Below are positions 8,236-18,184 of a stretch of 64,000 bases of DNA, piece after piece. Numbering within the stretch: the first letter of the stretch is position 1; each line of letters opens with the position of its first letter. Below the pieces are notes generated by a model, which searched no databases, had not been told where the DNA came from, and saw nothing but the letters and a program-made list of their open reading frames with translations. The stretch is from Henriciella sp. (lineage in GTDB: Bacteria; Pseudomonadota; Alphaproteobacteria; Caulobacterales; Hyphomonadaceae): positions 62,001 to 126,000 of the forward strand of contig JAEPOM010000008.1 in NCBI GenBank assembly GCA_017642885.1, written 5' to 3'. The translations under genes were made by a program, and so were the position numbers.

Positions 8236-11200
8236 TTAGAACGACTTGCGCACGTTCACAAATACACTTCGTCCGATGAAGTCTTGGCCAAATGGCACGT
8301 TCGTGCCTGGAACAGCGAAGATTTCGCCACCATCAACTAAGGCTGGTTGCTCATCCATGACGTTGGTCACACCAACAATCGCTGTCCATGTGTCCTGATT
8401 GTAGCGAACTGAAGCGCTGTGCAGGAAGTAGTCATCAATGAAGTCCACGTCCCGGCAGTCAACGTCTCCGGCAGCAACACCAAGGCAGGTTTCACCGTTG
8501 CCGAAAGCATCCGTGAATTGAGCTTGCTGCTGACCAACCCAGCGTGTGTTCCAGGTCAGACGGAAGTCGCCATAATCCGCAAATGCACGGACGATACCTT
8601 GCCATTCAGGGTCATAAGCCGTCCCCTCAAAGCGAAGTTCTACCGGCTGCTGACCTGGTGCACGAGTGATCGATGTTCTCTCGATCGTGTAGTTGACGTC
8701 AGCATCGACACCAAAGCTGAATTCTTGAGCACCGATATTGAGCTCTTGCTCATAGAGTAGGCCAACATCGATACCGCGAGCGATTTCGGCATCTTGGTTG
8801 ATGAACGGTGTATCCAGCTCAGTAATGAAGCCCGTTGCTGCGCTTCGACGGATCAAAGAGCATAGCCCGGACTGTGCACTTGGTTGGTCCACGAAGCAGT
8901 CGTTGATGACCGCCTGTGCTCCTTGGCGAATGATCGTGTCCTCAACTTCGATGTCATAATATGTGACGGAAGTGGTCAGATCAAATGCGTCGAAGAATGG
9001 CTGCTCAAACACGATCCCAGCTGTCAAAGACTCTGAGGTCTCTTCCTGGAGCGTCGCGCCTTTGAAGCTGAACACTTCTGTAGACGGTGCACCAGTCGTT
9101 GCGCCAAGCGAAGTTGGGTCAACGCCTGCCGCTGTACAGTTCGCAAGGATCAGCGGATCACGAAGATCTGCTGAAGGGTCATAGACGCCGAGACCAGAAA
9201 TCGCAGCTTCAGGAACGATACAAGGGTCGCTCAGGTTCAAGAAGCCAGACTGACCAAGTGTGAACTGCTCACGGAGGTTTGGTGCCCGGAACGATGTCCC
9301 GAACGATCCGCGGAGCGTCAGGTAGTCGGTCGGACGATAAGCGCCGCTAAGCGAGTATGTCCAGCCAGTTCCGAAGGTTGATTCCTCTGTCCAACGACCA
9401 GATGCGTTGACGGTCAATTCTTCGGCCAGCGGTTGTCCAGCAAGAAGTGGAACTTCGATTTCGCCGAAGACTTCCATCAGGTCTCTGGAACCGGTGGCGC
9501 CACGATCTGAGAAGAAGCCGACAATCTGACCAAGACGCGCAACGTCATCCGGCAAAGATTCTAGTGAGTCTTCGCGGTATTCGAAGCCAACCACACCAGC
9601 AACTGTGCCAGCAGGCATGGTGAAGAGATCACCCGTAGCGATACCTTGGAAAATCGTTTGTTCAACGATGGTGTTGAACGTGCGGCTCGAGATCAGGTAA
9701 TCGTACTCCGCTTCACTTGCGAGGTTGCCCCCTCCGAGACCGTATAGGGTCGGGGAGAATACATTGATCGGAACACAGTTTGGCGTGTTGTTGAAACCGT
9801 TTCCTTGGAATGGAACGCCATCCTGATCAGGAAGGCCATCGCCATTTCCGTCGAGACCGCAAATGAAGTTTCCAGGGTTGGAAGGATCTTCAATTGTTGT
9901 CGCAATGGAAAGCGCAAGACGCTCATCATTCAACGCTCGCGTACGAGACTGACCCGTTGCACGATCATAGCTCGCTGAAAGATCATAGGTCCAGTTGTTC
10001 AGGCCAAGACCTTCCAGCTGAAGGTCACCTCGAAGGCCCGCCACCATGCGGAACTGAGCCACTTCGGCTTTGTTCTGAGCATCTTCTGGGCGTAGATTCA
10101 GGCGTGCCTGGTTACGAATTGCGCGAGGGCCCGTATCAGCTGCGAAGAACGCCGGTGTCGGCGCACCACCAAAGAAGATGGCTGACAGTTGATCGTTGAA
10201 TGCCTGACCACAGTCTGCACCGTTGATACCGCAAGGGTTGAACGGGTTGCTAGCTGGCGTTGCGATATTGAACGCGACGGTGGTCTCATCCTGCTGGATG
10301 AACTGCCGGTTGGAATACAGCGCTTCAAAGTAAGCAGAGGTGTTGCGATCGTCCGCGAAGTTGAACTCGCCATAGGTGAACGCGGAAAATGTCTCTACTT
10401 GCGCTTGGACATCAGCGATACGCTGCTGCGGAGTCGCTGAGTTTTGATAGAATGGATCGAGAATGTTTGGTGACGAGATTCCGGTTGCCGGATCTACGTA
10501 TTCAAAGCCAAATAAGCTGCTTTCCGAGTAATTTGGAACACCGACGTTGGTTGAGCCTGGCGTGTAGTAAAGTGAACCAAACTGACCGAATTCTGATCCT
10601 TGGGCATCCAGCCAAATACGGTTGATACCGAATGCGAGGTTACAATCTATGGGTCCAAGTCCGACACCAATGTCATTGCCGGCAGCAATGTTTTGCTGGC
10701 GGACTTCACCGGCGGTTGTGATTTCCAAAGGTGTCCGGCAATCGCCAAATACGTCAGGGCGATCATTCAGTTTCAGGTTGTCTTGTTTGGACCACTCACC
10801 CGCAAAGCCGATGAAGCCGCGATCATTGCTGGTGCCCCAGTTCGCAGAAACGAACTGGCTTCCGCCACCACCGCCTTCATGTGTCGGGGCAGTGACTGAC
10901 CCTTCAATTTCGAAGCCGTCGAAGTCCTTGCGGAGGATAACGTTCGTAACACCTGCAACCGCGTCTGATCCGTAAATCGACGATGCGCCATCAAGAAGGA
11001 CATCAATGCGGTCGATCAGAGAACTTGGAATAAGGTTGAGGTCAGGAACGCCTGGAGCGCCTTCAACGCCAGCTGCGCCGAGACGACGACCGTTGATCAA
11101 AACGAGTGTCCGTGACGCGCCGAGACCACGAAGGTCAATAGTCGATGCGCCCGGGCCGTTGTCCAGAACGAAGCCGTTAAAGGTCGTGTCGATCTGAAGA

Positions 11201-11502
11201 CCGGTCGCTGCCGTGCTTTCCTGAAGCAGGCTTGCCGCGTCTACCAGACCAATGTCACGGCTCACTTCGCCGCTGATGACCTGCACGGGTTTGATCGACG
11301 TAAACTCGCTGCGTTGAATGCGTGAGCCGGTTACGACCACGCGTTCTTGGCGAGCTTCGTCTTCTTCAGCGACTTCTTCGATTACTGAGACTTCTTCGTC
11401 AGGTGTTTCCTGGGCAACAGCGGCGCCCGCCCAAAGACCGCCAGCGGCTCCGGCTAGAAGCGTAGTTGCAAATAGATTCTTCTTGAGAAGACCATTAGCC
11501 AT
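8236..11502 (-). CDS. TonB-dependent receptor (large, peptide-type neighbourhood)
   Basis: Outer-membrane active transporter of 1088 residues. Signal peptide with a long Ala/Gly-rich core ending GAAVAQ at about residue 31, an acidic linker, a TonB-box-like ERVVVTGSRI (about 54-63), the plug domain (STIDLRGLGASRTLVLINGR, then LLDGASSIYGSDAVAGV) and a C-terminal 22-strand barrel ending in an aromatic residue (NVRKSF). The insert-rich barrel is longer than siderophore receptors (about 700) and matches the nutrient receptors expanded in Caulobacterales and Sphingomonadales. An S9 peptidase follows on the same strand. The ligand is unknown; peptides are the best guess from context. Confidence 0.9.
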   Translation of the reverse strand: MANGLLKKNLFATTLLAGAAGGLWAGAAVAQETPDEEVSVIEEVAEEDEARQERVVVTGSRIQRSEFTSIKPVQVISGEVSRDIGLVDAASLLQESTAATGLQIDTTFNGFVLDNGPGASTIDLRGLGASRTLVLINGRRLGAAGVEGAPGVPDLNLIPSSLIDRIDVLLDGASSIYGSDAVAGVTNVILRKDFDGFEIEGSVTAPTHEGGGGGSQFVSANWGTSNDRGFIGFAGEWSKQDNLKLNDRPDVFGDCRTPLEITTAGEVRQQNIAAGNDIGVGLGPIDCNLAFGINRIWLDAQGSEFGQFGSLYYTPGSTNVGVPNYSESSLFGFEYVDPATGISSPNILDPFYQNSATPQQRIADVQAQVETFSAFTYGEFNFADDRNTSAYFEALYSNRQFIQQDETTVAFNIATPASNPFNPCGINGADCGQAFNDQLSAIFFGGAPTPAFFAADTGPRAIRNQARLNLRPEDAQNKAEVAQFRMVAGLRGDLQLEGLGLNNWTYDLSASYDRATGQSRTRALNDERLALSIATTIEDPSNPGNFICGLDGNGDGLPDQDGVPFQGNGFNNTPNCVPINVFSPTLYGLGGGNLASEAEYDYLISSRTFNTIVEQTIFQGIATGDLFTMPAGTVAGVVGFEYREDSLESLPDDVARLGQIVGFFSDRGATGSRDLMEVFGEIEVPLLAGQPLAEELTVNASGRWTEESTFGTGWTYSLSGAYRPTDYLTLRGSFGTSFRAPNLREQFTLGQSGFLNLSDPCIVPEAAISGLGVYDPSADLRDPLILANCTAAGVDPTSLGATTGAPSTEVFSFKGATLQEETSESLTAGIVFEQPFFDAFDLTTSVTYYDIEVEDTIIRQGAQAVINDCFVDQPSAQSGLCSLIRRSAATGFITELDTPFINQDAEIARGIDVGLLYEQELNIGAQEFSFGVDADVNYTIERTSITRAPGQQPVELRFEGTAYDPEWQGIVRAFADYGDFRLTWNTRWVGQQQAQFTDAFGNGETCLGVAAGDVDCRDVDFIDDYFLHSASVRYNQDTWTAIVGVTNVMDEQPALVDGGEIFAVPGTNVPFGQDFIGRSVFVNVRKSF

Positions 11503-11777
11503 GATCTGTCATCCTCCAATAAACTGAGCGCTCCCACTCCTGGGACCCTCTCGAAATGCGAATTGTAGTTACGCAACTCTGGTGTTTGAGCCGACGAAGA
11601 GCAGGCGTCAATTAACAGATCACAGAATTGTCACTTTCCACTCCAACTAAATTTTCTGTGTGTCGAAATTGCCACAATTGCGCCCAATTTGCCGGGACAA
11701 ACGTGCGTAATTCAAGCAGGCGCTGCAATATTTTTGCGCAAAAACCCAGTTGCTGAGGCGGTATGGCGCCCCGCCGC

Positions 11778-11792
11778 CGGGACAGCGTCCCG
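11778..11792. repeat. Short inverted repeat
   Basis: CGGGAC and GTCCCG around a 3-base loop, upstream of uvrB. No T-run follows, so it is not a clear terminator. Function unknown. Confidence 0.4.
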
Positions 11793-11809
11793 ACAATAAA
11801 TCGATTTGT

Positions 11810-11828
11810 CCTGACATTATGTGTCAGG
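11810..11828. repeat. Short inverted repeat upstream of uvrB
   Basis: CCTGACA and TGTCAGG around a 5-base centre, a perfect 7-base palindrome about 90 bases before the uvrB start. It could be a regulator site or a stem in the leader. Confidence 0.4.
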
Positions 11829-11857
11829 AGGGGGTGTTGAGAAGCTATACAACCGTT

Positions 11858-11872
11858 GTTCGCGCGCTGTTA
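11858..11872 (+). promoter_or_regulatory. Possible LexA (SOS) box of uvrB
   Basis: GTTCGCGCGCTGTTA matches the alphaproteobacterial LexA site GTTC-N7-GTTC at 7 of 8 specified positions (the last base is A, not C). It lies 48 bases before the uvrB start, where an SOS operator is expected. Degenerate, so tentative. Confidence 0.4.
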
Positions 11873-11920
11873 TTGACTAGGTTGTCGTTTGGGTCTCGAT
11901 GATCGCGGGGATCGCGCACA

Positions 11921-14077
11921 ATGAATGTCTCTTCTGTACAAACCGGAATCGCTCGTGATGCTGTTGGCGGGCTTCCCAGCAGCGAGTGGACGCCGCATCG
12001 TCCGGATCGGCGATGGGAGAAACTCGAAGGCGGGATCGAGCTTAAGGTACACGCACCGTATGAGCCGGCAGGGGATCAGCGATCCGCTATTCCCGAGCTG
12101 GTCGAAGGTGTGCAGCAGGGCGAGCGCGATCAAGTGCTGCTTGGCGCCACCGGTACCGGCAAGACGTTCACAATGGCCAAGATCATTGAGGCGACGCAGC
12201 GGCCCGCCTTGATCCTGGCACCCAACAAAACCCTGGCCGCGCAGCTTTACGGCGAATTCAAATCTTTCTTCCCGGACAATGCTGTCGAGTATTTCGTATC
12301 CTATTACGACTATTACCAACCCGAAGCCTATGTGCCGCGACGCGATCTCTACATTGAGAAAGAAAGCTCCATCAACGAGGCGATCGACCGGATGCGCCAT
12401 TCGGCGACGCGCGCCATTCTGGAGCGAGACGATTGTATCATCGTCGCCTCGGTATCCTGTATTTACGGAATTGGATCGGTCGAAACATATACGTCGATGA
12501 CGCGCAAGCTGGAGGCCGGACAGCGGATCGATCCGCGCGAGGTCGCCAAATTGCTGGTCGATCTCCAGTACAGTCGTAATGACATGGCGTTTCAGCGTGG
12601 TTCGTTCCGGATGAAGGGCGATATTATCGACATCTTCCCGGCCCACTACGAGGATCGCGCCTGGAAGCTTTCATTCTTCGGTGATGAGCTTGAGAGCATC
12701 ACCGAGTTCGATCCGCTGACCGGCCGCAAATCCGAAACGCTTCCGGCGATCAAGCTCTACGCGAACAGCCACTACGTCACGCCGCGGCCGACCCTGAACC
12801 AGGCGATTGAGCATATCAAAATCGAACTCAAGCAAACGCTCGAGCACTTCCAGAAAGAAGGAAAGCTGCTCGAGGCGCAACGGATTGAGCAGCGTGTCCA
12901 ATATGATCTGGAAATGCTGGCGGCGACTGGAAGCTGTAACGGGATTGAGAATTACAGCCGCTATCTCACCGGCAGAAAACCGGGTGAACCGCCTCCGACC
13001 ATGTTCGAGTATCTCCCGGATAACGCGCTGGTCTTCGTCGATGAGTCTCACCAGACGGTGCCGCAAATCGGCGCGATGTATAAAGGCGACTTCAGCCGGA
13101 AACGGACGCTGGCCGAGTTTGGATTCCGCCTGCCGTCCTGTCTCGACAACCGCCCGCTCAAGTTCGAGGAATGGCAAGCCATGCGCCCGCAGACCGTGCA
13201 TGTCTCGGCGACGCCTGGTCCTTGGGAAATGGATCGGACCGGAGGAATTTTCACAGAACAGGTCATCCGGCCCACTGGGCTGCTCGATCCGACCGTTGAG
13301 GTGCGTCCGGTGTCGACGGGCACGACGAACCAGGTTGACGATCTCACCTCAGAGATCCGGAACACGACGGAAGCGGGATACCGGACTCTGGTCACGACGC
13401 TGACCAAAAAAATGGCGGAGGACCTGACCGAATACCTGCACGAGCAAGGCATCAAGGTCCGCTACATGCACTCCGACGTCGACACGGTTGAGCGAATAGA
13501 AATCATCCGCGATCTTCGCTTGGGTGAATTTGATGTCCTGGTGGGCATCAACCTGCTGCGTGAAGGTCTCGATATTCCGGAGTGTGGTCTGGTTGGCATT
13601 CTCGACGCGGACAAGGAAGGCTTCCTGCGGTCCGAAACCAGCCTTGTTCAGACGATCGGCCGCGCGGCACGCAACGCCGATGCGCGCGTCATCCTCTACG
13701 CTGACAAAATTACCGGTTCTATGCAGCGTGCGATGGACGAAACGGAGCGCCGCCGCGAGAAGCAGGACGCCTACAACAAGGAGCACGGCATCACGCCCAC
13801 CACGATTAAGCGGGCTGTTGCGGACATTCTGGGCGAGCTTGGAGAGAAGCCAGGCGGACGGACTCAGTTGAAAGGTGGCAAGTCACGAAAGAGGGCGGTT
13901 GCCGAGGAGCAAGCCGGTTACGAAATCGGCCCGGACGGCAAAGGTCACAACCTGCGCGCCGTCATCGCGGACTTCGAAAAGCAAATGCGCGAAGCGGCAG
14001 CAAATCTGGAATTTGAAGAAGCCGCCCGATTGCGCGACGAGGTCAAAAGACTGCGCGAAGAGGAGCTTGGTCTTTAG
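11921..14077 (+). CDS. uvrB: Excinuclease ABC subunit B
   Basis: Damage-verifying helicase-like subunit of nucleotide excision repair, acting with UvrA and UvrC in the cytosol. All hallmarks are present in 718 residues: Walker A GATGTGKT (75-82), the DNA-gripping beta-hairpin [12 protein letters not shown] (128-139), the helicase motifs including FVDESHQT and QTIGRAARN, and the C-terminal UVR motif ([17 protein letters not shown]) that docks UvrC. The N-terminal extension before WEKLEGG is about 30 residues, common in alphaproteobacteria. It is monocistronic, convergent with the GH15 gene only 14 bases downstream, and a LexA-like box lies upstream. Confidence 0.98.
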   Translation: MNVSSVQTGIARDAVGGLPSSEWTPHRPDRRWEKLEGGIELKVHAPYEPAGDQRSAIPELVEGVQQGERDQVLLGATGTGKTFTMAKIIEATQRPALILAPNKTLAAQLYGEFKSFFPDNAVEYFVSYYDYYQPEAYVPRRDLYIEKESSINEAIDRMRHSATRAILERDDCIIVASVSCIYGIGSVETYTSMTRKLEAGQRIDPREVAKLLVDLQYSRNDMAFQRGSFRMKGDIIDIFPAHYEDRAWKLSFFGDELESITEFDPLTGRKSETLPAIKLYANSHYVTPRPTLNQAIEHIKIELKQTLEHFQKEGKLLEAQRIEQRVQYDLEMLAATGSCNGIENYSRYLTGRKPGEPPPTMFEYLPDNALVFVDESHQTVPQIGAMYKGDFSRKRTLAEFGFRLPSCLDNRPLKFEEWQAMRPQTVHVSATPGPWEMDRTGGIFTEQVIRPTGLLDPTVEVRPVSTGTTNQVDDLTSEIRNTTEAGYRTLVTTLTKKMAEDLTEYLHEQGIKVRYMHSDVDTVERIEIIRDLRLGEFDVLVGINLLREGLDIPECGLVGILDADKEGFLRSETSLVQTIGRAARNADARVILYADKITGSMQRAMDETERRREKQDAYNKEHGITPTTIKRAVADILGELGEKPGGRTQLKGGKSRKRAVAEEQAGYEIGPDGKGHNLRAVIADFEKQMREAAANLEFEEAARLRDEVKRLREEELGL

Positions 14078-14091
14078 GGCCGTCGAGGAGC

Positions 14092-15861
14092 CTACACGAC
14101 CGTATCCCAGGTTCGGCTGAGGCGGGCGGCGGCGTTGATGATGCCGACCATTGAGTAAGTTTGGGGGAAATTGCCCCAGAGCTCGTTGGTCTCAGTATCG
14201 ACGTCTTCCGACAACAGTCCCAGCTTTGTCCGGGTGGCGAGGACCGCTTCGAACATTGTGCGGGCCTCGTCCAGTCGGCCGATGCGAGCAAGGGCATCAA
14301 TGTGCCAAAATGTGCACGCGGTGAACGCAGTTTTAGGCAGCCCGAAATCGTCTTCAATACGGTATCGATAGACGTGGTTTCCAACGCGAAGCTCTTCATC
14401 TACCCGCTCAACCGTTGCTATATATCTGGGGTCCATCGGGTCGATGAAACCGATCTCCGCCATGAGCAGGACCGAGGCGTCCAGATCGGCGCCGCCAAAA
14501 GCGCCTGTAAAGGCCTGGCGGTCTTCACTCCACGCCTTCTCGAGAATTGTCGCGCGGATTTCGTCGGCGCGCCCGTGCCAATATTCTGTCCGGTCATGGC
14601 GGTCGAGCGTTTCGGCGATTTTCGCTAACCGGTCACAAGCTGCCCAGCACATGATTGCGGAGGACGTGTGCACATGGGCGATGCCGCGAAACTCCCAGAT
14701 GCCAGCATCCGGCGTGTTGTAGACTTGAAACGCGCGTTCACCGACCTGCTCAAACTGTTCGAACTCCAATTCGCCCGCCTTCGAGAGGAGACGATCGTCA
14801 AAGAAGGCCTGCGCTGCGCCAAGAATGACGTGGCCGTAAACGTCATGCTGAATGTGTTCGGCAGCCTGATTTCCAAAGCGAACCGGGCCCATGCCGCGAT
14901 ACCCGGGCAGGCGATCTGCGGTTTCTTCGGTAAGATCGTCTTCCAGTGCTATCCCAAAGACGGGCTGGATATGACCGCCCTTGGTTATCGCGACGGTGTT
15001 GCGAAGATAGCTGAGATACTTTTCCAGCGTACCCACGGCGGACAGCCGGTTCAGAGCGGTGACGGTGAAGTAGGCGTCTCTTAGCCAACAAAAGCGATAG
15101 TCCCAGTTGCGCTGCGAGCCCGCATGCTCCGGGATAGACGTAGTGAGCGCGGCGACGATGCCGCCCGTTTCTTCATAGACGCATAGTTTCAGCGTGATGG
15201 CTGCTCGGATGACGGCGTCTTGCCATTCGGGAGGCGTCGCTAGGCGCCGCGACCATTCCTGCCACGTGTGCAGAGTGCGCTGAAGCCAATCGCTGGCGAT
15301 CGCTTCGGGATTGTCTGAAAGGGATTCATCTGGCCCCAAGACGAAGCTGAGCTCCTGGTCGAGGACGAACTCGCGCTCGTCCATGACAAATGAAACCGGC
15401 GCGTCGGTGGTCACTCGAAAGTCGTAGTCTTCGTTCGGGAACCGAATATGCGATACGCCGCGGCGACGCAAAGTTGTTCGCTCACCTCGATTGCTTTGTG
15501 CCTGCAAGAAAATTGTGATCCGAGGCATGCCGGAAAGGGGCGTGATCCGCCGGATGATGGAAGCTGGTCTGAACACGCGACCGCGGTCCTGGAATCGGGG
15601 CGCAAAATCTGTGACCTTGATGGAGGATCCATCAGCGGCGGTCAGGATGGTTTCGATAACTGCCGTATTGCGTACATAGGTTTGTTCGCTGCTGACTTGA
15701 TCGGCGAGGACCACCGAGAATGCACCGCTTCCCCCGAGAAGCTGGTTGAACACCGGTTCGCCGTCAAATCGAGGCAGGCATAACCACTGGATAGCGGCAT
15801 TGGGATCGACGAGAGCCGCGACGGTTCCATTGCCAATTATGCCGAGTTCAAGTGTGCTCAT
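14092..15861 (-). CDS. GH15 family glycoside hydrolase (glucoamylase/trehalase-like)
   Basis: (alpha/alpha)6-barrel hydrolase of 589 residues, of the glucoamylase/acidic trehalase family that releases glucose with inversion. Visible signatures: N-terminal IIGNGTVAALVDPNAAIQWLCLPRF, the family hallmark NWDYRFCWLRDAYFT, a Glu-containing GIWEFRG segment in the middle and the C-terminal DTETNELWGNFPQTYSM carrying the likely second catalytic Glu. No signal peptide, so it is cytosolic. The start codon lies inside the last codons of otsB (14-base overlap), tying it to trehalose synthesis. A trehalase or trehalose/maltose-recycling role is therefore the best guess, but GH15 members also act on other alpha-glucans. 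Confidence 0.88.
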   Translation of the reverse strand: MSTLELGIIGNGTVAALVDPNAAIQWLCLPRFDGEPVFNQLLGGSGAFSVVLADQVSSEQTYVRNTAVIETILTAADGSSIKVTDFAPRFQDRGRVFRPASIIRRITPLSGMPRITIFLQAQSNRGERTTLRRRGVSHIRFPNEDYDFRVTTDAPVSFVMDEREFVLDQELSFVLGPDESLSDNPEAIASDWLQRTLHTWQEWSRRLATPPEWQDAVIRAAITLKLCVYEETGGIVAALTTSIPEHAGSQRNWDYRFCWLRDAYFTVTALNRLSAVGTLEKYLSYLRNTVAITKGGHIQPVFGIALEDDLTEETADRLPGYRGMGPVRFGNQAAEHIQHDVYGHVILGAAQAFFDDRLLSKAGELEFEQFEQVGERAFQVYNTPDAGIWEFRGIAHVHTSSAIMCWAACDRLAKIAETLDRHDRTEYWHGRADEIRATILEKAWSEDRQAFTGAFGGADLDASVLLMAEIGFIDPMDPRYIATVERVDEELRVGNHVYRYRIEDDFGLPKTAFTACTFWHIDALARIGRLDEARTMFEAVLATRTKLGLLSEDVDTETNELWGNFPQTYSMVGIINAAARLSRTWDTVV

Positions 15862-16597
15862 TCAGTTGCCCTTTTAGCCAGTTCCAGACGGAGTCTGTGT
15901 CGTCGAATCTATAGCGCGCGCAGGTTTCGCCAGCGCCGACTTTTATCCCAAGACCGCCCAGTTCTTGCGCCGCTTTCATGGCGTCTTCATCCGTGGTGTC
16001 GTCTCCAACCATGATTGGAAGACGGCCCTCAAACGGAGCCTGGGTCATGATGCTTTTCAACGCCAATCCCTTATTGGCACCGCGGGGTTTGAGCTCGATC
16101 ACCATCTTGCCATGCTGGAAAGCGTAGCCGTCGGCTTCATCCGAGATGTTTGAAAGTGATGTCGCCAATGTCGGACCGACAGATGGATTCTGGCGATAGT
16201 GCACAGCGATCACGCGGCCTTTGTTTTCGATGCGGACACCATCATGTTGCTGGACTTCGCGACTCACGGCTTCGCGAAGCTCGCTTGGCGCGTCATCGGC
16301 GGAGGTGGCGGGGGGCTCTCCGGGGCGGCAAATGTCCTGACCGTGACCACCTGCACGCCAGAGATCGTTCGGTGTGCGAGCGGAGAGGTCCTGAATAGAC
16401 CGTCCGCTTATGAGGATAAGCGCCCCGTCCAGATCTTTCGCCAAGATGCGCAATTGATCTGCGCCGCCGACAGGCAGGAACACCGTGTCAGGATCGTCCT
16501 GCAGAGGTGCTAGCGTTCCATCAAAATCCAGAAACAGCGCATGACGCGTCGTCAATTCCGGTTCGGTTTCATTTTTGCGGGGGAAGCGAGCCGTCAT
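15848..16597 (-). CDS. otsB: Trehalose-6-phosphate phosphatase
   Basis: HAD-superfamily phosphatase that removes phosphate from trehalose 6-phosphate to give trehalose. The nucleophile motif FLDFDGTLAP is near residue 25, the Ser motif is ISGRS and the acidic pair is in VGDDTTDEDAM; the 249-residue length is normal. ATG at 16595-16597 is used here; an in-frame TTG three codons upstream is possible. It follows otsA by about a dozen bases and overlaps the GH15 start, so the three genes form one operon. Confidence 0.93.
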   Translation of the reverse strand: MTARFPRKNETEPELTTRHALFLDFDGTLAPLQDDPDTVFLPVGGADQLRILAKDLDGALILISGRSIQDLSARTPNDLWRAGGHGQDICRPGEPPATSADDAPSELREAVSREVQQHDGVRIENKGRVIAVHYRQNPSVGPTLATSLSNISDEADGYAFQHGKMVIELKPRGANKGLALKSIMTQAPFEGRLPIMVGDDTTDEDAMKAAQELGGLGIKVGAGETCARYRFDDTDSVWNWLKGQLNEHT

Positions 16598-16609
16598 AGA
16601 TTTCAAAAA

Positions 16610-17986
16610 CTACCGAGTATCCTGCAGCGCGGTCAGGTCTTTGAGAAACTTCTTGCGCCACCAGGCAATGTCCTGTTCGACAACCGTCTCTCGCAGCGAC
16701 TTCCAACGCTCGACGCGCTCTTCTAGAGGCATGGTCAGGGCGTGCTGAATAACTTCTGCGAGCTTGCGCGTGTCATGTGGATTGACCAGGAGAGCGTCTT
16801 TCAGCTGCTCCGCCGCGCCCGCAAATTCGGACAGGATCAGAACGCCAGGATCGGCTTCATCCTGAGCCATGACAAACTCCTTGCAGACCAGATTCATTCC
16901 ATCTCGCAAGGGGGTCACCAACCCGACCCGCGCAATCCGAAACAGTCCGGCAAGTTCTTCCCGATCATATGAACGCGCGAGATACCGGAGCGGAATCCAA
17001 TCGAGGTCGCCATAGTCACCATTGATGCGTCCAGCGAGCCCATCCAGAGTCCGGCGAAGTTCACGATACTCGTCAACTTTGCTGCGCGACGGTGGCGCGA
17101 TCTGAGTTACCGAAACGGACCCGCGCGTTTCCGGATAGTCATCGAACATTCGCCCAACCGCTTCGAACCGTTCGGGTAGTCCTTTCGAATAATCCATGCG
17201 ATCGACGCCTATCACGAGATTTCGGCCGCCGAGGAAGCGTCCAATTCGATCTGAAGCTTCCTTGGCCTTTTCCGTTTTTGCTGCTTCTGCGAAGCCCTCC
17301 GCGTCTATTCCGATCGGGTAGGCTTCAATCTTGATCGTTGTGTTGAACGCTTCGTACACCCCGTCTCCGCGGTCCACTGCTTTGCAATCTTCGATGAGAT
17401 ATCGGGTAAAGTTTGACCGATCCTGCTCGGACTGCAGACCGATCACGGAATAATTGCACATGGCGCGTGCGATCCATTGGTGTTCTGGCAGGGCTCTAAA
17501 CACTTCTGGCGGTGGGAAGGGGATGTGCAGGAAAAAGCCGATCGGACCGTCCCATCCCGCCCGACGCATGCTGTCTCCCATCAACAGAAAATGATAATCG
17601 TGCACCCAGACAGTATCGCCATCTCGCAGGCGCTCCGTGACGATATTGGCGATGCGCTGGTTTACAGCGGCATAGACTTGAAACGCATCCGAGTTGAATG
17701 CCGCCAGGTCCAGGCGGTAGTGAAACACGGGCCAGAGCACCGAGTTCGCATATTGAAGATAGTACTGATCATGCTCGCGCTCGGTTAAGTCGGTCAGCAC
17801 AAACTCGACGCCGTCATCCTTTAAGCTCTGAACGCTTCTGGACTGTCTCTCAGCGATATCACCTGACCAACCGAACCAGACGCCTCCGGACGATTTCAGA
17901 GATTCCCAGACCGCGACCGCCAAACCCCCGGCCCGAGCACTCGGATCCGCCGCTGTTCGATTGGAAATTGCGATCAGCCTGCCCAT
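16610..17986 (-). CDS. otsA: Trehalose-6-phosphate synthase
   Basis: GT20 glycosyltransferase joining UDP-glucose and glucose 6-phosphate to trehalose 6-phosphate, the first step of compatible-solute synthesis; cytosolic. The 458 residues start MGRLIAISNRTAADPSARAGGLAV. They contain the substrate-contact segments VWFGWSG, VHDYHFLLM, FLHIPFPP and VDRMDYSKGLPERF, and the late nucleotide-binding part PLRDGMNLVCKEF. First gene of the otsA-otsB-GH15 operon, divergent from the TIR-domain gene across about 200 bases that should contain its promoter. Confidence 0.96.
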   Translation of the reverse strand: MGRLIAISNRTAADPSARAGGLAVAVWESLKSSGGVWFGWSGDIAERQSRSVQSLKDDGVEFVLTDLTEREHDQYYLQYANSVLWPVFHYRLDLAAFNSDAFQVYAAVNQRIANIVTERLRDGDTVWVHDYHFLLMGDSMRRAGWDGPIGFFLHIPFPPPEVFRALPEHQWIARAMCNYSVIGLQSEQDRSNFTRYLIEDCKAVDRGDGVYEAFNTTIKIEAYPIGIDAEGFAEAAKTEKAKEASDRIGRFLGGRNLVIGVDRMDYSKGLPERFEAVGRMFDDYPETRGSVSVTQIAPPSRSKVDEYRELRRTLDGLAGRINGDYGDLDWIPLRYLARSYDREELAGLFRIARVGLVTPLRDGMNLVCKEFVMAQDEADPGVLILSEFAGAAEQLKDALLVNPHDTRKLAEVIQHALTMPLEERVERWKSLRETVVEQDIAWWRKKFLKDLTALQDTR

Positions 17987-18184
17987 TAATCGCTTATACC
18001 CGTCTGACCGCGTAAATACAGCGTAACTCGGCAGTTTATGTGCTGGGCCCCGAACTGCCTGTCGTTTCGCCCAAATCGCACAAGATTTGATCAGCCAATA
18101 AATGAAATTGCATGTTGGTTGCCAAATGACAAAGTTGGATTTGTCGTTATATTCAACGCATTGAGTGCCGGGGGGACGATAAGT

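Larger units (their letters stand above)
11503..11920. other. Divergent intergenic region, receptor/uvrB
   Basis: 418 bases with no convincing gene. It must hold the promoters for the minus-strand receptor and for uvrB. Two short perfect inverted repeats (11778-11792 and 11810-11828) and a LexA-box-like sequence (11858-11872) are the only structured elements I can see. The receptor-proximal half is AT-richer than its surroundings. Confidence 0.6.

Noticed and set aside
11870..12646. 258-codon open frame opposite uvrB
   Set aside because: Antisense of conserved uvrB sequence including the Walker A region; no ribosome-binding site or recognisable domain.
18038..18184. 49-residue N-terminal extension of the TIR protein from an upstream ATG
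   Set aside because: No Shine-Dalgarno before the ATG and no TIR likeness, while GGGGGGAC precedes the TTG at 18185; treated as untranslated, though not excluded.
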